Made by a program: the position numbers and the translations under genes
The notes under the pieces: generated by a model
The model's input: only the letters and a program-made list of their open reading frames with translations
Databases searched by the model: none
Told to the model about the DNA's origin: nothing
Part shown: positions 25,430-33,478 of the stretch, piece by piece
How positions within the stretch are numbered: the first letter of the stretch is position 1
How the letters are laid out: each line of letters opens with the position of its first letter
Source of the DNA: JAATFS01 sp037145635
Lineage (GTDB): Bacteria > Pseudomonadota > Gammaproteobacteria > Xanthomonadales > Xanthomonadaceae
Direction: 5' to 3'
DNA: 64,000 nt
Assembly (NCBI GenBank): GCA_037145635.1
Contig: JBBCXB010000009.1
Span: 1 to 64,000 of the forward strand

Positions 25430-26511
25430 TGGACGGGCAGGGCGACGCTGCGCGCATCAGCTTCCGCAACGACTACAGCGAGGGCGCGCACCCGCGCCTG
25501 CTGCAGGCGCTGGCGCGCGCCAGTGCCGAGCAGAATGCCGGCTACGGCCTCGACCGCCACAGCGAGCGCGCCGCGCAGCTGATCCGCCAGGCCTGCGCGC
25601 AGCCGCAGGCCGCGGTGCACCTGCTGGTCGGCGGCACCCAGACCAACCTCACCGCGATCGCGGCGTTCCTGCGCCCGCACCAGGCGGTGGTCGCGGTGGA
25701 GGCAGGCCATATCGCCACGCACGAAACCGGCGCAATCGAAGCGACCGGCCACAAGGTGCTGACCGTGCCCGCGTTGCACGACAAGCTGACACCGGCGCTG
25801 ATCCAGCCATTGCTGGATGTGCACGCCAACGAGCACATGGTGCAGCCGCGCCTGGTCTACATCTCCAACAGCACCGAGAGCGGAACGATCTACACCTTTG
25901 CCGAACTCGATGCGCTGTCGCGTTTCTGCCGCGCTCACGACCTGCTGCTGTATCTGGATGGCGCACGCCTGGGTGCCGCGCTGACCGCCGATGGCAACGA
26001 TCTGGATCTGCCCACCATTGCCGCGCTGACCGATGCGTTCTATATCGGCGGCACCAAGAATGGCGCCTTGCTCGGCGAAGCGCTGGTCATCGTCAATCCC
26101 GACTTGCAGGCCGACTTCCGGTACCTGGTCAAGCAACGCGGTGCGCTGCTGGCCAAGGGCATGCTGCTGGGCGCGCAGTTCGTGGCGCTGTTCGAGGACG
26201 GGCTGTTCCTCGAGCTGGCCGCGCACGCCAACGCCACGGCGCTGCGGCTGCGCGACGGCTTGGCGGCCGCGGGCGCACGGTTCACCGTGGATTCGCCGAC
26301 CAACCAGCAGTTCCTGGCGCTGCCGGCCCCTGCGGTCAAGGCGCTGGCTCGACGCTATGACTTCGAGCGCTGGCAGGTCCTGCCGGACGGACGCGTCGTC
26401 GTCCGCTTCGTGACCTCGTGGGCGACCCGCGAGGACGCCGTCGACGCCCTGTGCGCCGACTTCGCCGCACTGATGCAAACGGCCCATTACCACCAGGGAG
26501 AAGCAGGATGA
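25429..26511 (+). CDS. PLP-dependent threonine aldolase/beta-eliminating lyase-like protein
   Basis: 360 residues, aspartate-aminotransferase fold. K210 in YIGGTKNGALLGE is the expected Schiff-base lysine and YLDGARLGAAL holds the cofactor-binding aspartate. N-terminal features are FRNDYSEGAHPRLLQAL and GGTQTNLTAI. Closest to low-specificity L-threonine aldolases, but the exact substrate is uncertain. It is embedded in the trp cluster (TGATG overlap with trpE; 4-bp overlap with the SIMPL gene), so it is co-transcribed with trpE although it has no known part in tryptophan synthesis. Confidence 0.85.
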   Translation: MDGQGDAARISFRNDYSEGAHPRLLQALARASAEQNAGYGLDRHSERAAQLIRQACAQPQAAVHLLVGGTQTNLTAIAAFLRPHQAVVAVEAGHIATHETGAIEATGHKVLTVPALHDKLTPALIQPLLDVHANEHMVQPRLVYISNSTESGTIYTFAELDALSRFCRAHDLLLYLDGARLGAALTADGNDLDLPTIAALTDAFYIGGTKNGALLGEALVIVNPDLQADFRYLVKQRGALLAKGMLLGAQFVALFEDGLFLELAAHANATALRLRDGLAAAGARFTVDSPTNQQFLALPAPAVKALARRYDFERWQVLPDGRVVVRFVTSWATREDAVDALCADFAALMQTAHYHQGEAG

Positions 26512-27269
26512 AGAGTCTCGTCGGATGGATGCTGGTGGCCCTGCTGGCGATGCCGGCCAGCGTGATGGCGCAGGCCGGCAGCCTGCCGTCGCAGCCGCAT
26601 CTGCTGGTCAAGGGCGAGGCCCGGCGCGAGGTGATGCCGGACCGTTTCAGCCTCCGCATCATGCTGAGCTCGGTCGATGCCGATGCCGGAGTGGCGCGCG
26701 CGAAGGTGCAGGCCCATGCCGAACAGGTGCTGGTGGCCTACCGTGCCCACCATGCGCTGGCCGACAGCGTGCAGGCCTCTTCGCTGTCGATCCAGCCGGA
26801 TTACGGCTACCAGGACAGCCAGCGGTTCTTCAAGGGCACGCAGGTCAGCCGTACGCTGTCGGCCCGCTTCGCCTCGCTGGACGATGTGCGTGGACTGCTG
26901 GCCGGCCTGAAGACCAGCGAGGAACTTCAGGTATCCGGCATCACCCCCGGCTATCACGACGAGGCCGCCGTGCGTGCCGAGCTCAAGCGCCAGGCGGCTG
27001 CGCAGACGCGCGAATCCGCCCGGCGCCTGGCCGATGCCTACGGCGTGCGCCTGGCCGGGCTGTACACCGTGTCCGAGGTGGCGCCGGAGTTCGCCTACGG
27101 CATCCGCGCCGGCAGCTGGCTGGGTGCCGACGGCGGCGAGGCGGACCAAGCGCGCCCGACCGACATCGCCAGCGCCCCGGCACCCGCGGCACCGCGCGCC
27201 GAATCCCTCGAAGCCGGCAGCCTCACCCTCACCGAAAACATCTATGCGGTCTTCCTGATCGCGCAATGA
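26508..27269 (+). CDS. SIMPL (DUF541) domain exported protein
   Basis: 253 residues. A signal peptide is present at 1-21 (LVALLAMPASVMA). The domain starts LVKGEARREVMPDRFSLRIM and ends SLTLTENIYAVFLIAQ, typical of the SIMPL family of periplasmic/outer-membrane proteins with largely unknown roles. The GGGAG upstream and 4-bp overlap with the preceding gene support ATG 26508. Co-transcription with trp genes is probable but functionally unexplained. Confidence 0.85.
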   Translation: MKSLVGWMLVALLAMPASVMAQAGSLPSQPHLLVKGEARREVMPDRFSLRIMLSSVDADAGVARAKVQAHAEQVLVAYRAHHALADSVQASSLSIQPDYGYQDSQRFFKGTQVSRTLSARFASLDDVRGLLAGLKTSEELQVSGITPGYHDEAAVRAELKRQAAAQTRESARRLADAYGVRLAGLYTVSEVAPEFAYGIRAGSWLGADGGEADQARPTDIASAPAPAAPRAESLEAGSLTLTENIYAVFLIAQ

Positions 27270-27279
27270 GTCCCCTGCC

Positions 27280-27858
27280 ATGCTGCTGATGCTCGACAAC
27301 TACGACAGCTTCACCTACAACCTCGTGCAGTACCTGCAGGCCCTGGGGGCCGAGGTGCAGGTGGTGCGCAACGACGCGATGAGCGTGGAGCAGATCCGCC
27401 GGCTCGCGCCGGAGCGCATCGTGATCTCGCCCGGGCCGTGCACGCCGAACGAGGCCGGTGTGTCGCTGCAGCTGATCGAGCAGCTCGGCGCCACCACGCC
27501 GATCCTGGGCGTGTGCCTGGGCCACCAGAGCATCGGCCAGGTCTATGGCGGCGACGTGATCCGCGCCGGCAACATCATGCACGGCAAGACCTCGCCGATC
27601 CGGCACCGCGGCCGGGGCGTGTTCGCCGGCCTGCCGGACGGCTACGAGGCCACGCGCTACCACTCGCTGGTGGTGGACAAGGCCACGCTGCCGGACGCGC
27701 TGGAGGTCACCGCGTGGACCGAGAACCCGGACGGCTCGGTCGAGGAGATCATGGGGCTGCGCCATCGCGAGCATCCGGTGGAGGGCGTGCAGTTCCATCC
27801 CGAGTCGATCCTCACCGAGCACGGCCACGCGCTGCTGAAGAACTTCCTGGAGCGCTGA
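27280..27858 (+). CDS. trpG: Anthranilate/aminodeoxychorismate synthase glutamine amidotransferase
   Basis: 192-residue class I glutamine amidotransferase that supplies ammonia to TrpE and, in many bacteria, to PabB. The nucleophile is C79 in LGVCLGHQSIG; the rest of the triad is in GVQFHPESIL near the C-terminus; the oxyanion strand is ISPGPCTPNEAG. N-terminal MLLMLDNYDSFTYNL is diagnostic. No other pabA-like gene is present in the window, so an amphibolic role is possible. Confidence 0.96.
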   Translation: MLLMLDNYDSFTYNLVQYLQALGAEVQVVRNDAMSVEQIRRLAPERIVISPGPCTPNEAGVSLQLIEQLGATTPILGVCLGHQSIGQVYGGDVIRAGNIMHGKTSPIRHRGRGVFAGLPDGYEATRYHSLVVDKATLPDALEVTAWTENPDGSVEEIMGLRHREHPVEGVQFHPESILTEHGHALLKNFLER

Positions 27859-27952
27859 GCCGGGCCTGGAGCGTCGGGCGCCCGCGCGCGGCGGCGCCTG
27901 ACCTCCGCTGCCGGGCACCGCCGCCCGACCCCCGCCACTGCCGGACCCTGCG

Positions 27953-28591
27953 ATGAACGAGCACGCCGAACCCTTCCACTTCTACGAGCCGGCCGACGGC
28001 CACGGCTTGCCGCACGACCCCTTCAACGCCATCGTCGGCCCGCGTCCGATCGGCTGGATCGGCTCACGCGGCGCCGACGGCGTCGCCAACCTGGCGCCCT
28101 ACAGCTTCTTCAACGCGTTCAACTACGTGCCGCCGATCGTCGGCTTCGCCAGCATCGGCTGGAAGGACAGCGTGCGCAACATCGAGGCCAGCGGCGAGTT
28201 CACCTGGAACCTGGCCACGCAGCCGCTGGCCGAGGCGATGAACGCCAGCTCGGCGATGGTCGCGCCCGAGGTCGACGAGTTCGTCCTGGCCGGGCTGGCC
28301 ACCGCGCCGTCGCGGCGCATCGCCGCCCCGCGGGTGGCGGCCAGCCCGGTCAGCTTTGAGTGCCGGCTGAGCCAACTGCTGCCGCTGCAGTCCGCGCGCG
28401 GCGAGCCGATCCAGACCTGGCTGGTGCTGGGCGAGGTGGTCGGCGTGCACATCGCCCGGGCCGCGCTCGCCGACGGCATCTACGACCCGGCCGCGGTGCG
28501 CACCCTGCTGCGCGCCGGCGGCCCGGCCGACTACTTCGAGGTGCTCGCGCAAGGACGCCTGCGCATCGACCGTCCCGGCCGCGCGGGCTGA
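27953..28591 (+). CDS. Flavin reductase family (FMN-binding split barrel) protein
   Basis: 212 residues. PFNAIVGPRPIGWIGSRGADG and NLAPYSFFNAFNYVPPIVGF are the FMN-binding motifs of the flavin-reductase/DIM6-NTAB group. Substrate and partner are unknown. It sits between trpG and trpD on the same strand, separating two genes that are adjacent in many bacteria. Confidence 0.9.
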   Translation: MNEHAEPFHFYEPADGHGLPHDPFNAIVGPRPIGWIGSRGADGVANLAPYSFFNAFNYVPPIVGFASIGWKDSVRNIEASGEFTWNLATQPLAEAMNASSAMVAPEVDEFVLAGLATAPSRRIAAPRVAASPVSFECRLSQLLPLQSARGEPIQTWLVLGEVVGVHIARAALADGIYDPAAVRTLLRAGGPADYFEVLAQGRLRIDRPGRAG

Positions 28592-28638
28592 ACCCGATGC
28601 CGCGTCGCCCCCTCTCTTCCTCCCCGCACGGTTCCCCC

Positions 28639-29664
28639 ATGACCCTCACCCCGCAACAGGCCCTGCAGCGCACCATCGAGCACCGCGAGATCTTCCACGA
28701 CGAAATGGTCGGGCTGATGCGCCAGATCATGCGCGGCGAGGTCTCGCAGACGATGGTGGCCGCGATCCTCACCGGGCTGCGGGTGAAGAAGGAGACCGTC
28801 GGCGAGATCGCCGGCGCGGCCACGGTGATGCGCGAGTTCTCGCGGACCGTCGAGGTCGCCGATCGCCGCCACATGGTCGACATCGTCGGCACCGGCGGCG
28901 ACGGCTCACACACCTTCAACATCTCCACCTGCGCGATGTTCGTCGCCGCCGCGGCCGGCGCCAAGGTCGCCAAGCACGGCAACCGCAGCGTCTCGTCCAA
29001 GTCCGGCAGCGCCGACGCGCTGGAGGCGCTGGGCGCGGTGATCGAGCTGCAGCCCGAACAGGTCGCCGCGGCCATCGCCCAGACCGGGATCGGCTTCATG
29101 TACGCGCCCGTGCACCACCCCGCGATGAAGCAGGTGGCGCCGGTACGCGGCGAGATGGGCGTGCGCACCATCTTCAACATCCTCGGGCCGCTGACCAACC
29201 CGGCCGGCGCCCCCAACATCCTGATGGGGGTGTTCCACCCCGACCTGGTCGGCATCCAGGCGCGCGTGCTGCAGGAACTGGGCGCCGAGCGCGCCCTGGT
29301 GGTGTGGGGCCGCGACGGCATGGACGAGCTCTCGCTCGGCGCGGCCACCCTGGTCGGCGAGCTGCGCGACGGCGAGGTCCGCGAGTACGAGGTGCATCCG
29401 GAGGACTTCGGCATCGCGATGTCGGCCAGCCGCAACCTGCAGGTGGCCAATGCCGCCGAGTCGCGCGCGATGCTGCTCGACGTGCTGGCCGGACGGCCGG
29501 GCCCGGCCCTGGACATCGTCGCGCTCAACGCCGGGGCCGCGCTCTACACCGCTGGCGTGGTGGATGACATCGCCACCGGCATCGCGCGTGCCCGCGCCGT
29601 CATCGCCGACGGCAGCGCCCGCGCGCGGCTCGACCGCTACGTGGCCTGCACCCGCGCGCTGTGA
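28639..29664 (+). CDS. trpD: Anthranilate phosphoribosyltransferase
   Basis: Transfers phosphoribose from PRPP to anthranilate. 341 residues from ATG 28639. PRPP-binding VGTGGDGSHTFNISTC, then KHGNRSVSSKSGSADALEALG, RGEMGVRTIFNILGPLTNPA, and the acidic DGMDELSLG. Starts 47 bp after the flavin reductase. Not fused to trpG, unlike in enterobacteria. Confidence 0.97.
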   Translation: MTLTPQQALQRTIEHREIFHDEMVGLMRQIMRGEVSQTMVAAILTGLRVKKETVGEIAGAATVMREFSRTVEVADRRHMVDIVGTGGDGSHTFNISTCAMFVAAAAGAKVAKHGNRSVSSKSGSADALEALGAVIELQPEQVAAAIAQTGIGFMYAPVHHPAMKQVAPVRGEMGVRTIFNILGPLTNPAGAPNILMGVFHPDLVGIQARVLQELGAERALVVWGRDGMDELSLGAATLVGELRDGEVREYEVHPEDFGIAMSASRNLQVANAAESRAMLLDVLAGRPGPALDIVALNAGAALYTAGVVDDIATGIARARAVIADGSARARLDRYVACTRAL

Positions 29665-29795
29665 GGCGCCGCGGCAGGCGCCGGCCCGCGGCCACCGCGA
29701 TCCGCCGCCGCCCTGCCGCCTGACCGAGGCGCGCCGCCGCTGCCCCGGTCCCGGCCATCTTGGCCGATAATGCCCGACCGCAAGGATCCGACCCG

Positions 29796-30593
29796 ATGAG
29801 CGACATCCTCAACACCATCCTCGCCCGCAAGGCCGAAGAGATCGCCGAGCGCAGCGCCCGCGTGCCGCTGGCCGAGCTCGTCGCGCGTGCCGCCGACCTG
29901 CCGCCCACCCGCGGCTTCGCCGCCGCGATGCAGGCCAGCATCGACCTCGGCGATCCGGCGGTCATCGCCGAGATCAAGAAGGCCAGCCCGTCCAAGGGCG
30001 TGATCCGGGCCGACTTCCACCCGGCCGACATCGCGGTCAGCTACGAGTTCGGCGGCGCCAGCTGCCTGTCGGTACTGACCGACGTCGACTTCTTCCAGGG
30101 CGCCGACGACTACCTGCGCCAGGCGCGCGAGGCCTGCACGCTGCCGGTGCTGCGCAAGGACTTCACCGTCGACCCGTACCAGGTCTACGAGGCGCGCGTG
30201 CTCGGCGCCGACTGCATCCTGCTGATCGTCTCGGCGCTGGAGGACGGCCCGCTCGCCGAGCTGTCCGGCCTGGCGATGCAGCTCGGCCTGGACGTGCTGG
30301 TGGAGGTGCACGACATCGACGAGTTGGAGCGCGCGGTACAGGTGCCGGTGCCGCTGGTGGGCATCAACAACCGCAACCTGCGCACCTTCGAGGTGACCCT
30401 GGAGACCACGCTGGCGATGAAGGACGCGGTGCCGCGCGACCGCCTGCTGGTGACCGAGAGCGGCATCGTGGTGCCCGGCGACGTGGCACGCATGCGCGCC
30501 AGCGGGGTCAACGCCTTCCTGGTCGGCGAGACCTTCATGCGCGCCGCCGAGCCGGGCGAATCCCTCCGCCAGCTGTTCTTCGCCCATGACTGA
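29796..30593 (+). CDS. trpC: Indole-3-glycerol phosphate synthase
   Basis: 265 residues, TIM barrel, monofunctional (not fused to TrpF). Catalytic motifs: EIKKASPSKGVIR with its lysine, LRKDFTVDPYQV, VEVHDIDELERA, LVGINNRNLRTFEV and TESGI. ATG 29796 follows 131 bp after trpD, with a possible -10 hexamer (gataat) just ahead. It overlaps the next gene by eight bases. Confidence 0.97.
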   Translation: MSDILNTILARKAEEIAERSARVPLAELVARAADLPPTRGFAAAMQASIDLGDPAVIAEIKKASPSKGVIRADFHPADIAVSYEFGGASCLSVLTDVDFFQGADDYLRQAREACTLPVLRKDFTVDPYQVYEARVLGADCILLIVSALEDGPLAELSGLAMQLGLDVLVEVHDIDELERAVQVPVPLVGINNRNLRTFEVTLETTLAMKDAVPRDRLLVTESGIVVPGDVARMRASGVNAFLVGETFMRAAEPGESLRQLFFAHD

Positions 30594-31326
30594 GCCCTAT
30601 CCGACCCCGCGCGACGACGCGCCGCTGGTGGTGTTCGACTTCGACCACACCCTCTACGACGGCGATTCCGGCAGCCACCTGTTCGCCTGGCTGATCCGCC
30701 GCAATCCGGCGCGGCTGCTGGCCGCGATCCTGGCCACGCCGATCCTGGGCCCGATGGTGGCGATGCTGCCCACGCGCCGTCGCGGTGTGTCCGGCTACGT
30801 CTGGATCGCCACCTTCGGCCTGCATCGCGCACGCGAGTTCAACCGCGTGATCGACGCCTACGTGTTGAAGCACGAGGCGCAGATCCGTGCCCACCTGCTG
30901 CCGCATGCGCTGGGCGTGTTCGCCGCCCACCGCGCCGGCGGCGACCGCGTGGTCGTGGCCACCGGCGCCCCGCCGGAGCTGGCACGCGCCATCCTCGGCT
31001 TCGTCGCCCACCAGGACGTGCCGGTGATCGGCAGCCAGGTCGGGCCGCGCCTGGGCGCGGTCACCGCCACGCGCCACTGCCACAACGAAGAGAAGATGCG
31101 CATGCTGCGCGAGCGCGGCTACGGCGACATCGCCGTGGCCTATTCGGACAGCACCGCCGACCTGCCGCTGCTCAAGGCCGCGCGCAAGCCGGTGGTGGTC
31201 AACCCCAAGCGCAACCGCGTGGCGTTCTTCCGGCAGGTGCTGCCGCCCGGCACCCGGATCCTGAATTGGGGCTGCGTCGGCCGCGGCGGCGACGCGGTGG
31301 AGCCGGGCGCGGGAAACAGGGATTAG
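30586..31326 (+). CDS. HAD-superfamily subfamily IB hydrolase
   Basis: 246 residues. Nucleophile D18 and acid/base D20 are in VVFDFDHTLYDGDS; motif II is VVVATGAPPEL; motif III/IV is IAVAYSDSTADLPLL. This is the phosphoserine-phosphatase-like HAD-IB group, probably a small-molecule or lipid-head-group phosphatase. Overlap with trpC by eight bases suggests co-transcription. The trpC-HAD-clp order is typical of Xanthomonadaceae. Confidence 0.9.
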   Translation: MTEPYPTPRDDAPLVVFDFDHTLYDGDSGSHLFAWLIRRNPARLLAAILATPILGPMVAMLPTRRRGVSGYVWIATFGLHRAREFNRVIDAYVLKHEAQIRAHLLPHALGVFAAHRAGGDRVVVATGAPPELARAILGFVAHQDVPVIGSQVGPRLGAVTATRHCHNEEKMRMLRERGYGDIAVAYSDSTADLPLLKAARKPVVVNPKRNRVAFFRQVLPPGTRILNWGCVGRGGDAVEPGAGNRD

Positions 31327-31347
31327 GGAAGACGCTTCCCGAGTCCC
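31319..31347. terminator. Heptamer-type inverted repeat between convergent HAD and clp genes
   Basis: GGGATTAGGGAAG (31319-31331) pairs with CTTCCCGAGTCCC (31335-31347) around an ACG loop with one mismatch and one G-T pair, and further GTCCCGA units follow. It overlaps the HAD stop codon and lies 12 bp from the clp stop. It is well placed to end transcription in both directions, though no U-tract is present. Confidence 0.45.
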
Positions 31348-31358
31348 GAGTCCCGATC

Positions 31359-32048
31359 TCACCGGGTGCCGTACAGCACCACGGTCTTGCCGCGCGCATG
31401 CAGCAGGCCGTCGGTCTGCAGCTTCTTGAGCACGCGCCCGGCCATCTCGCGCGAACAGCCGACCAGGCGCGCCAGCTCCTGGCGCGACACCCGCAGCTGG
31501 GTGCCCTGCGGATGGCTCATCGCCTCCGGCTCGCGCGCCAGGTCGTGCAGGGTGCGCACGATGCGGTCGGTCACGTCGAGGAAGGCGAGGCGGCTGGCCT
31601 TGCGCGAGGTGTCGAGCAGGCGCCTGGAGAGCTGCACGCCGATCGCGTACAGCAGGCGCGGCGCATCGGCGACCAGATTGCTGTGGAACAGCTGGTGCAG
31701 GCGCTCGTAGCTGATCTCGGCCAGTTCGCACTGGCTGCGCGTGCGCAGGATCACCTCGCGCGTGTCCGACTCGATGAATAGGCCCATCTCGCCGACGAAC
31801 TCGCCGCTGCCGAAATAGCCCAGCACCAGCTCGCGGTCGTCGTCTTCCTCGGCGATGATGCTGACCGAGCCGCTGACCACGTAGTACAGCGTCCCGGCCG
31901 GATCGCCGGGCCGGAACACATCCGTGCGCGTCGGGTAGCGACGGCGATGGGTGTGCGCCAGGAAGCGGTCGATCGCCGCCGTATCCAGCGTCAGCGGCGG
32001 AATGGCGTTACGTACCGTTGTCACACCTGTAGTGTTCCCTAGGCTCAT
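31359..32048 (-). CDS. clp: CRP-like global regulator Clp
   Basis: 229 residues: cyclic-nucleotide-binding-like domain (about 25-140) and a CRP-type HTH (LRVSRQELARLVGCSREMAGRVLKKLQ). The sequence matches the Xanthomonas Clp pattern with VFRPGDPAGTLYYVVSGSVS, FVGEMGLF and RRLLDTSRKASRLAFLDVTDR. E98 corresponds to the glutamate (E99 in X. campestris Clp) linked to c-di-GMP sensing; Clp is known to release DNA when c-di-GMP binds. It regulates extracellular enzymes and virulence-type traits in that species. Divergent from speD across 137 bp. Confidence 0.96.
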   Translation of the reverse strand: MSLGNTTGVTTVRNAIPPLTLDTAAIDRFLAHTHRRRYPTRTDVFRPGDPAGTLYYVVSGSVSIIAEEDDDRELVLGYFGSGEFVGEMGLFIESDTREVILRTRSQCELAEISYERLHQLFHSNLVADAPRLLYAIGVQLSRRLLDTSRKASRLAFLDVTDRIVRTLHDLAREPEAMSHPQGTQLRVSRQELARLVGCSREMAGRVLKKLQTDGLLHARGKTVVLYGTR

Positions 32049-32185
32049 GGCAGTTCCGCGTTTAATTACCCAAGCTTAACGGGATGCGTTGTCCGGCGTA
32101 AACCGTTCGCATCCCCCGGCATTTCGCTGTCGCCCGCTTTAGCCCATAATTGATCCTTTCCCGTCTCCCAAGAGGAACGCCCGCC

Positions 32186-32980
32186 GTGGTCAAGCCGTTG
32201 CCTCGCCTGAGGCTGCAGGGTTTCAACAACCTCACCAAGGCGCTGAGCTTCAACATCTACGACGTTTGCTACGCGCGTACCGAAGAAGAGCGTCAGCGCT
32301 ACATCGAGTACATCGACGAGCAGTACGACGCCGACCGCCTGACCCAGATCCTGACGGATGTGGCCGAGATCATCGGCGCCAACATCCTCAATATCGCGCG
32401 TCAGGACTACGACCCCCAGGGCGCTTCGGTGACGATCCTCATCTCCGAAGAGCCGGTGATCGACAAGAAGCAGGCCGGCAAGGAGCTGATCTCCGACGCG
32501 GTGGTCGCGCACATGGACAAGAGCCACATCACCGTCCATACGTATCCGGAGACCCATCCGCAGGAAGGCATCGCCACATTCCGTGCCGACATCGACGTCG
32601 CCACCTGTGGCGTGATCTCGCCGTTGAAGGCATTGAACTACCTCATCGAGAGCCTGGAGTCGGACATCGTGATCATGGACTACCGCGTCCGTGGCTTCAC
32701 TCGCGATGTGAAGGGCAAGAAGCACTTCATCGATCACAAGATCAACTCGATCCAGAACTTCCTGGCCAAGAACATCAAGTCGCGCTACGAAATGTTCGAT
32801 GTCAACGTCTACCAGGAGAACATCTTCCACACGAAGATGCACTTGAAGGATTTCGATCTGGACCAGTACCTGTTCGAAGAGAAGGCCAAGAACCTCTCGT
32901 TCAAGGAACGCATGAAGATCGAAGCGTTGCTCAAGCGCGAGATCGAGGAACTGTTCCACGGCCGTAACCTGGCCGAGTAG
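32186..32980 (+). CDS. speD: S-adenosylmethionine decarboxylase proenzyme, class 1B
   Basis: Supplies decarboxylated SAM for spermidine synthesis. 264 residues from GTG 32186, the exact length of the E. coli enzyme, which it resembles throughout (LHGFNN-type start, ANILNIARQDY, ISPLKALNYLIESLESDI, NVYQENIFHTKM). Autocleavage at K112-S113 in HMDKSHITVHTYP generates the pyruvoyl group on S113. AGAGGA lies nine bases upstream, and a possible promoter (TTTCGC, 17 bp, CATAAT at 32145-32150) precedes it. No spermidine synthase gene is adjacent. Base composition is lower in GC than its neighbours. Confidence 0.96.
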   Translation: MVKPLPRLRLQGFNNLTKALSFNIYDVCYARTEEERQRYIEYIDEQYDADRLTQILTDVAEIIGANILNIARQDYDPQGASVTILISEEPVIDKKQAGKELISDAVVAHMDKSHITVHTYPETHPQEGIATFRADIDVATCGVISPLKALNYLIESLESDIVIMDYRVRGFTRDVKGKKHFIDHKINSIQNFLAKNIKSRYEMFDVNVYQENIFHTKMHLKDFDLDQYLFEEKAKNLSFKERMKIEALLKREIEELFHGRNLAE

Positions 32981-33027
32981 GCGGTACACGCAGTGACGGC
33001 GCCCTTCACGGGGTGCCGTTCAATCCA

Positions 33028-33079
33028 GGCGGGACGGCCCGCCGCGCGGCGAAAGCCGTGGACCAAAGCCGACGGCGGC
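33028..33079 (+). promoter_or_regulatory. Guanidine-II (mini-ykkC) riboswitch
   Basis: Two hairpins with identical ACGG loops: GGCGGG-ACGG-CCCGCC (33028-33043) and GCCG-ACGG-CGGC (33068-33079), joined by 24 nt. Two stem-loops with ACGR loops define the mini-ykkC class, which binds free guanidinium and controls guanidine exporters and degradation genes. The next gene is a guanidinium-exporter-type SMR protein, as expected. The second hairpin shares bases 33075-33079 with the terminator stem that follows, suggesting that ligand binding blocks termination. Confidence 0.85.
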
Positions 33080-33111
33080 CCGGTGTGAATGCACCGGGCC
33101 GCTTTTTTTTT
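33075..33111 (+). terminator. Intrinsic terminator, likely riboswitch expression platform
   Basis: An 11-bp stem (33075-33085 paired with 33092-33102, the 3' arm reading CACCGGGCCGC) with a six-base loop and a run of nine T at 33103-33111. It sits 17 bp before the exporter ATG, so by default it would stop transcription before the gene. Its 5' arm uses the 3' arm of the second guanidine-II hairpin, making the two structures mutually exclusive. Confidence 0.85.
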
Positions 33112-33128
33112 CTGTGAGGAGATGTGAG

Positions 33129-33443
33129 ATGCCCTGGATCTACCTGTTGCTCGCCGGCCTGTTCGAGATCGGCTTCGCCATCGGCATGAAATACTCCGAA
33201 GGCTTCAGCAGGCCGTGGCCGTCGGTGGCCACGGTCGCCGCGGCGCTGGTCAGCCTTTACCTGATGAGCCAGGCGATGAAGAGCATCCCGGTCGGTACCG
33301 CGTACGCCATCTGGACCGGCATCGGTGCGCTGGGCGTGGCGGTGCTGAGCCTGTTCCTGTTCAACGACAGCGCCTCGCCGGCGCGGCTGGGCTGCATCGC
33401 GCTGATCGTGGCGGGCGTGATCGGGTTGAAGCTGGCCTCGTAG
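33129..33443 (+). CDS. gdx: Guanidinium exporter of the small multidrug resistance family (Gdx/SugE)
   Basis: 104 residues, four membrane helices. Conserved E13 in LLAGLFEIGFAIGMKYSEGF is the proton/substrate-coupling glutamate; GTAYAIWTGIGALG is the second family motif. The SugE/Gdx subgroup exports guanidinium in exchange for protons as an antiparallel dimer. GAGGAG lies eight bases before ATG 33129. Control by the upstream guanidine-II element and terminator strongly supports the Gdx assignment over drug-exporting SMR relatives. Confidence 0.93.
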   Translation: MPWIYLLLAGLFEIGFAIGMKYSEGFSRPWPSVATVAAALVSLYLMSQAMKSIPVGTAYAIWTGIGALGVAVLSLFLFNDSASPARLGCIALIVAGVIGLKLAS

Positions 33444-33478
33444 CCCGCGCGCGTGGCCGGGCTGCCGGGGCCGCGGAC

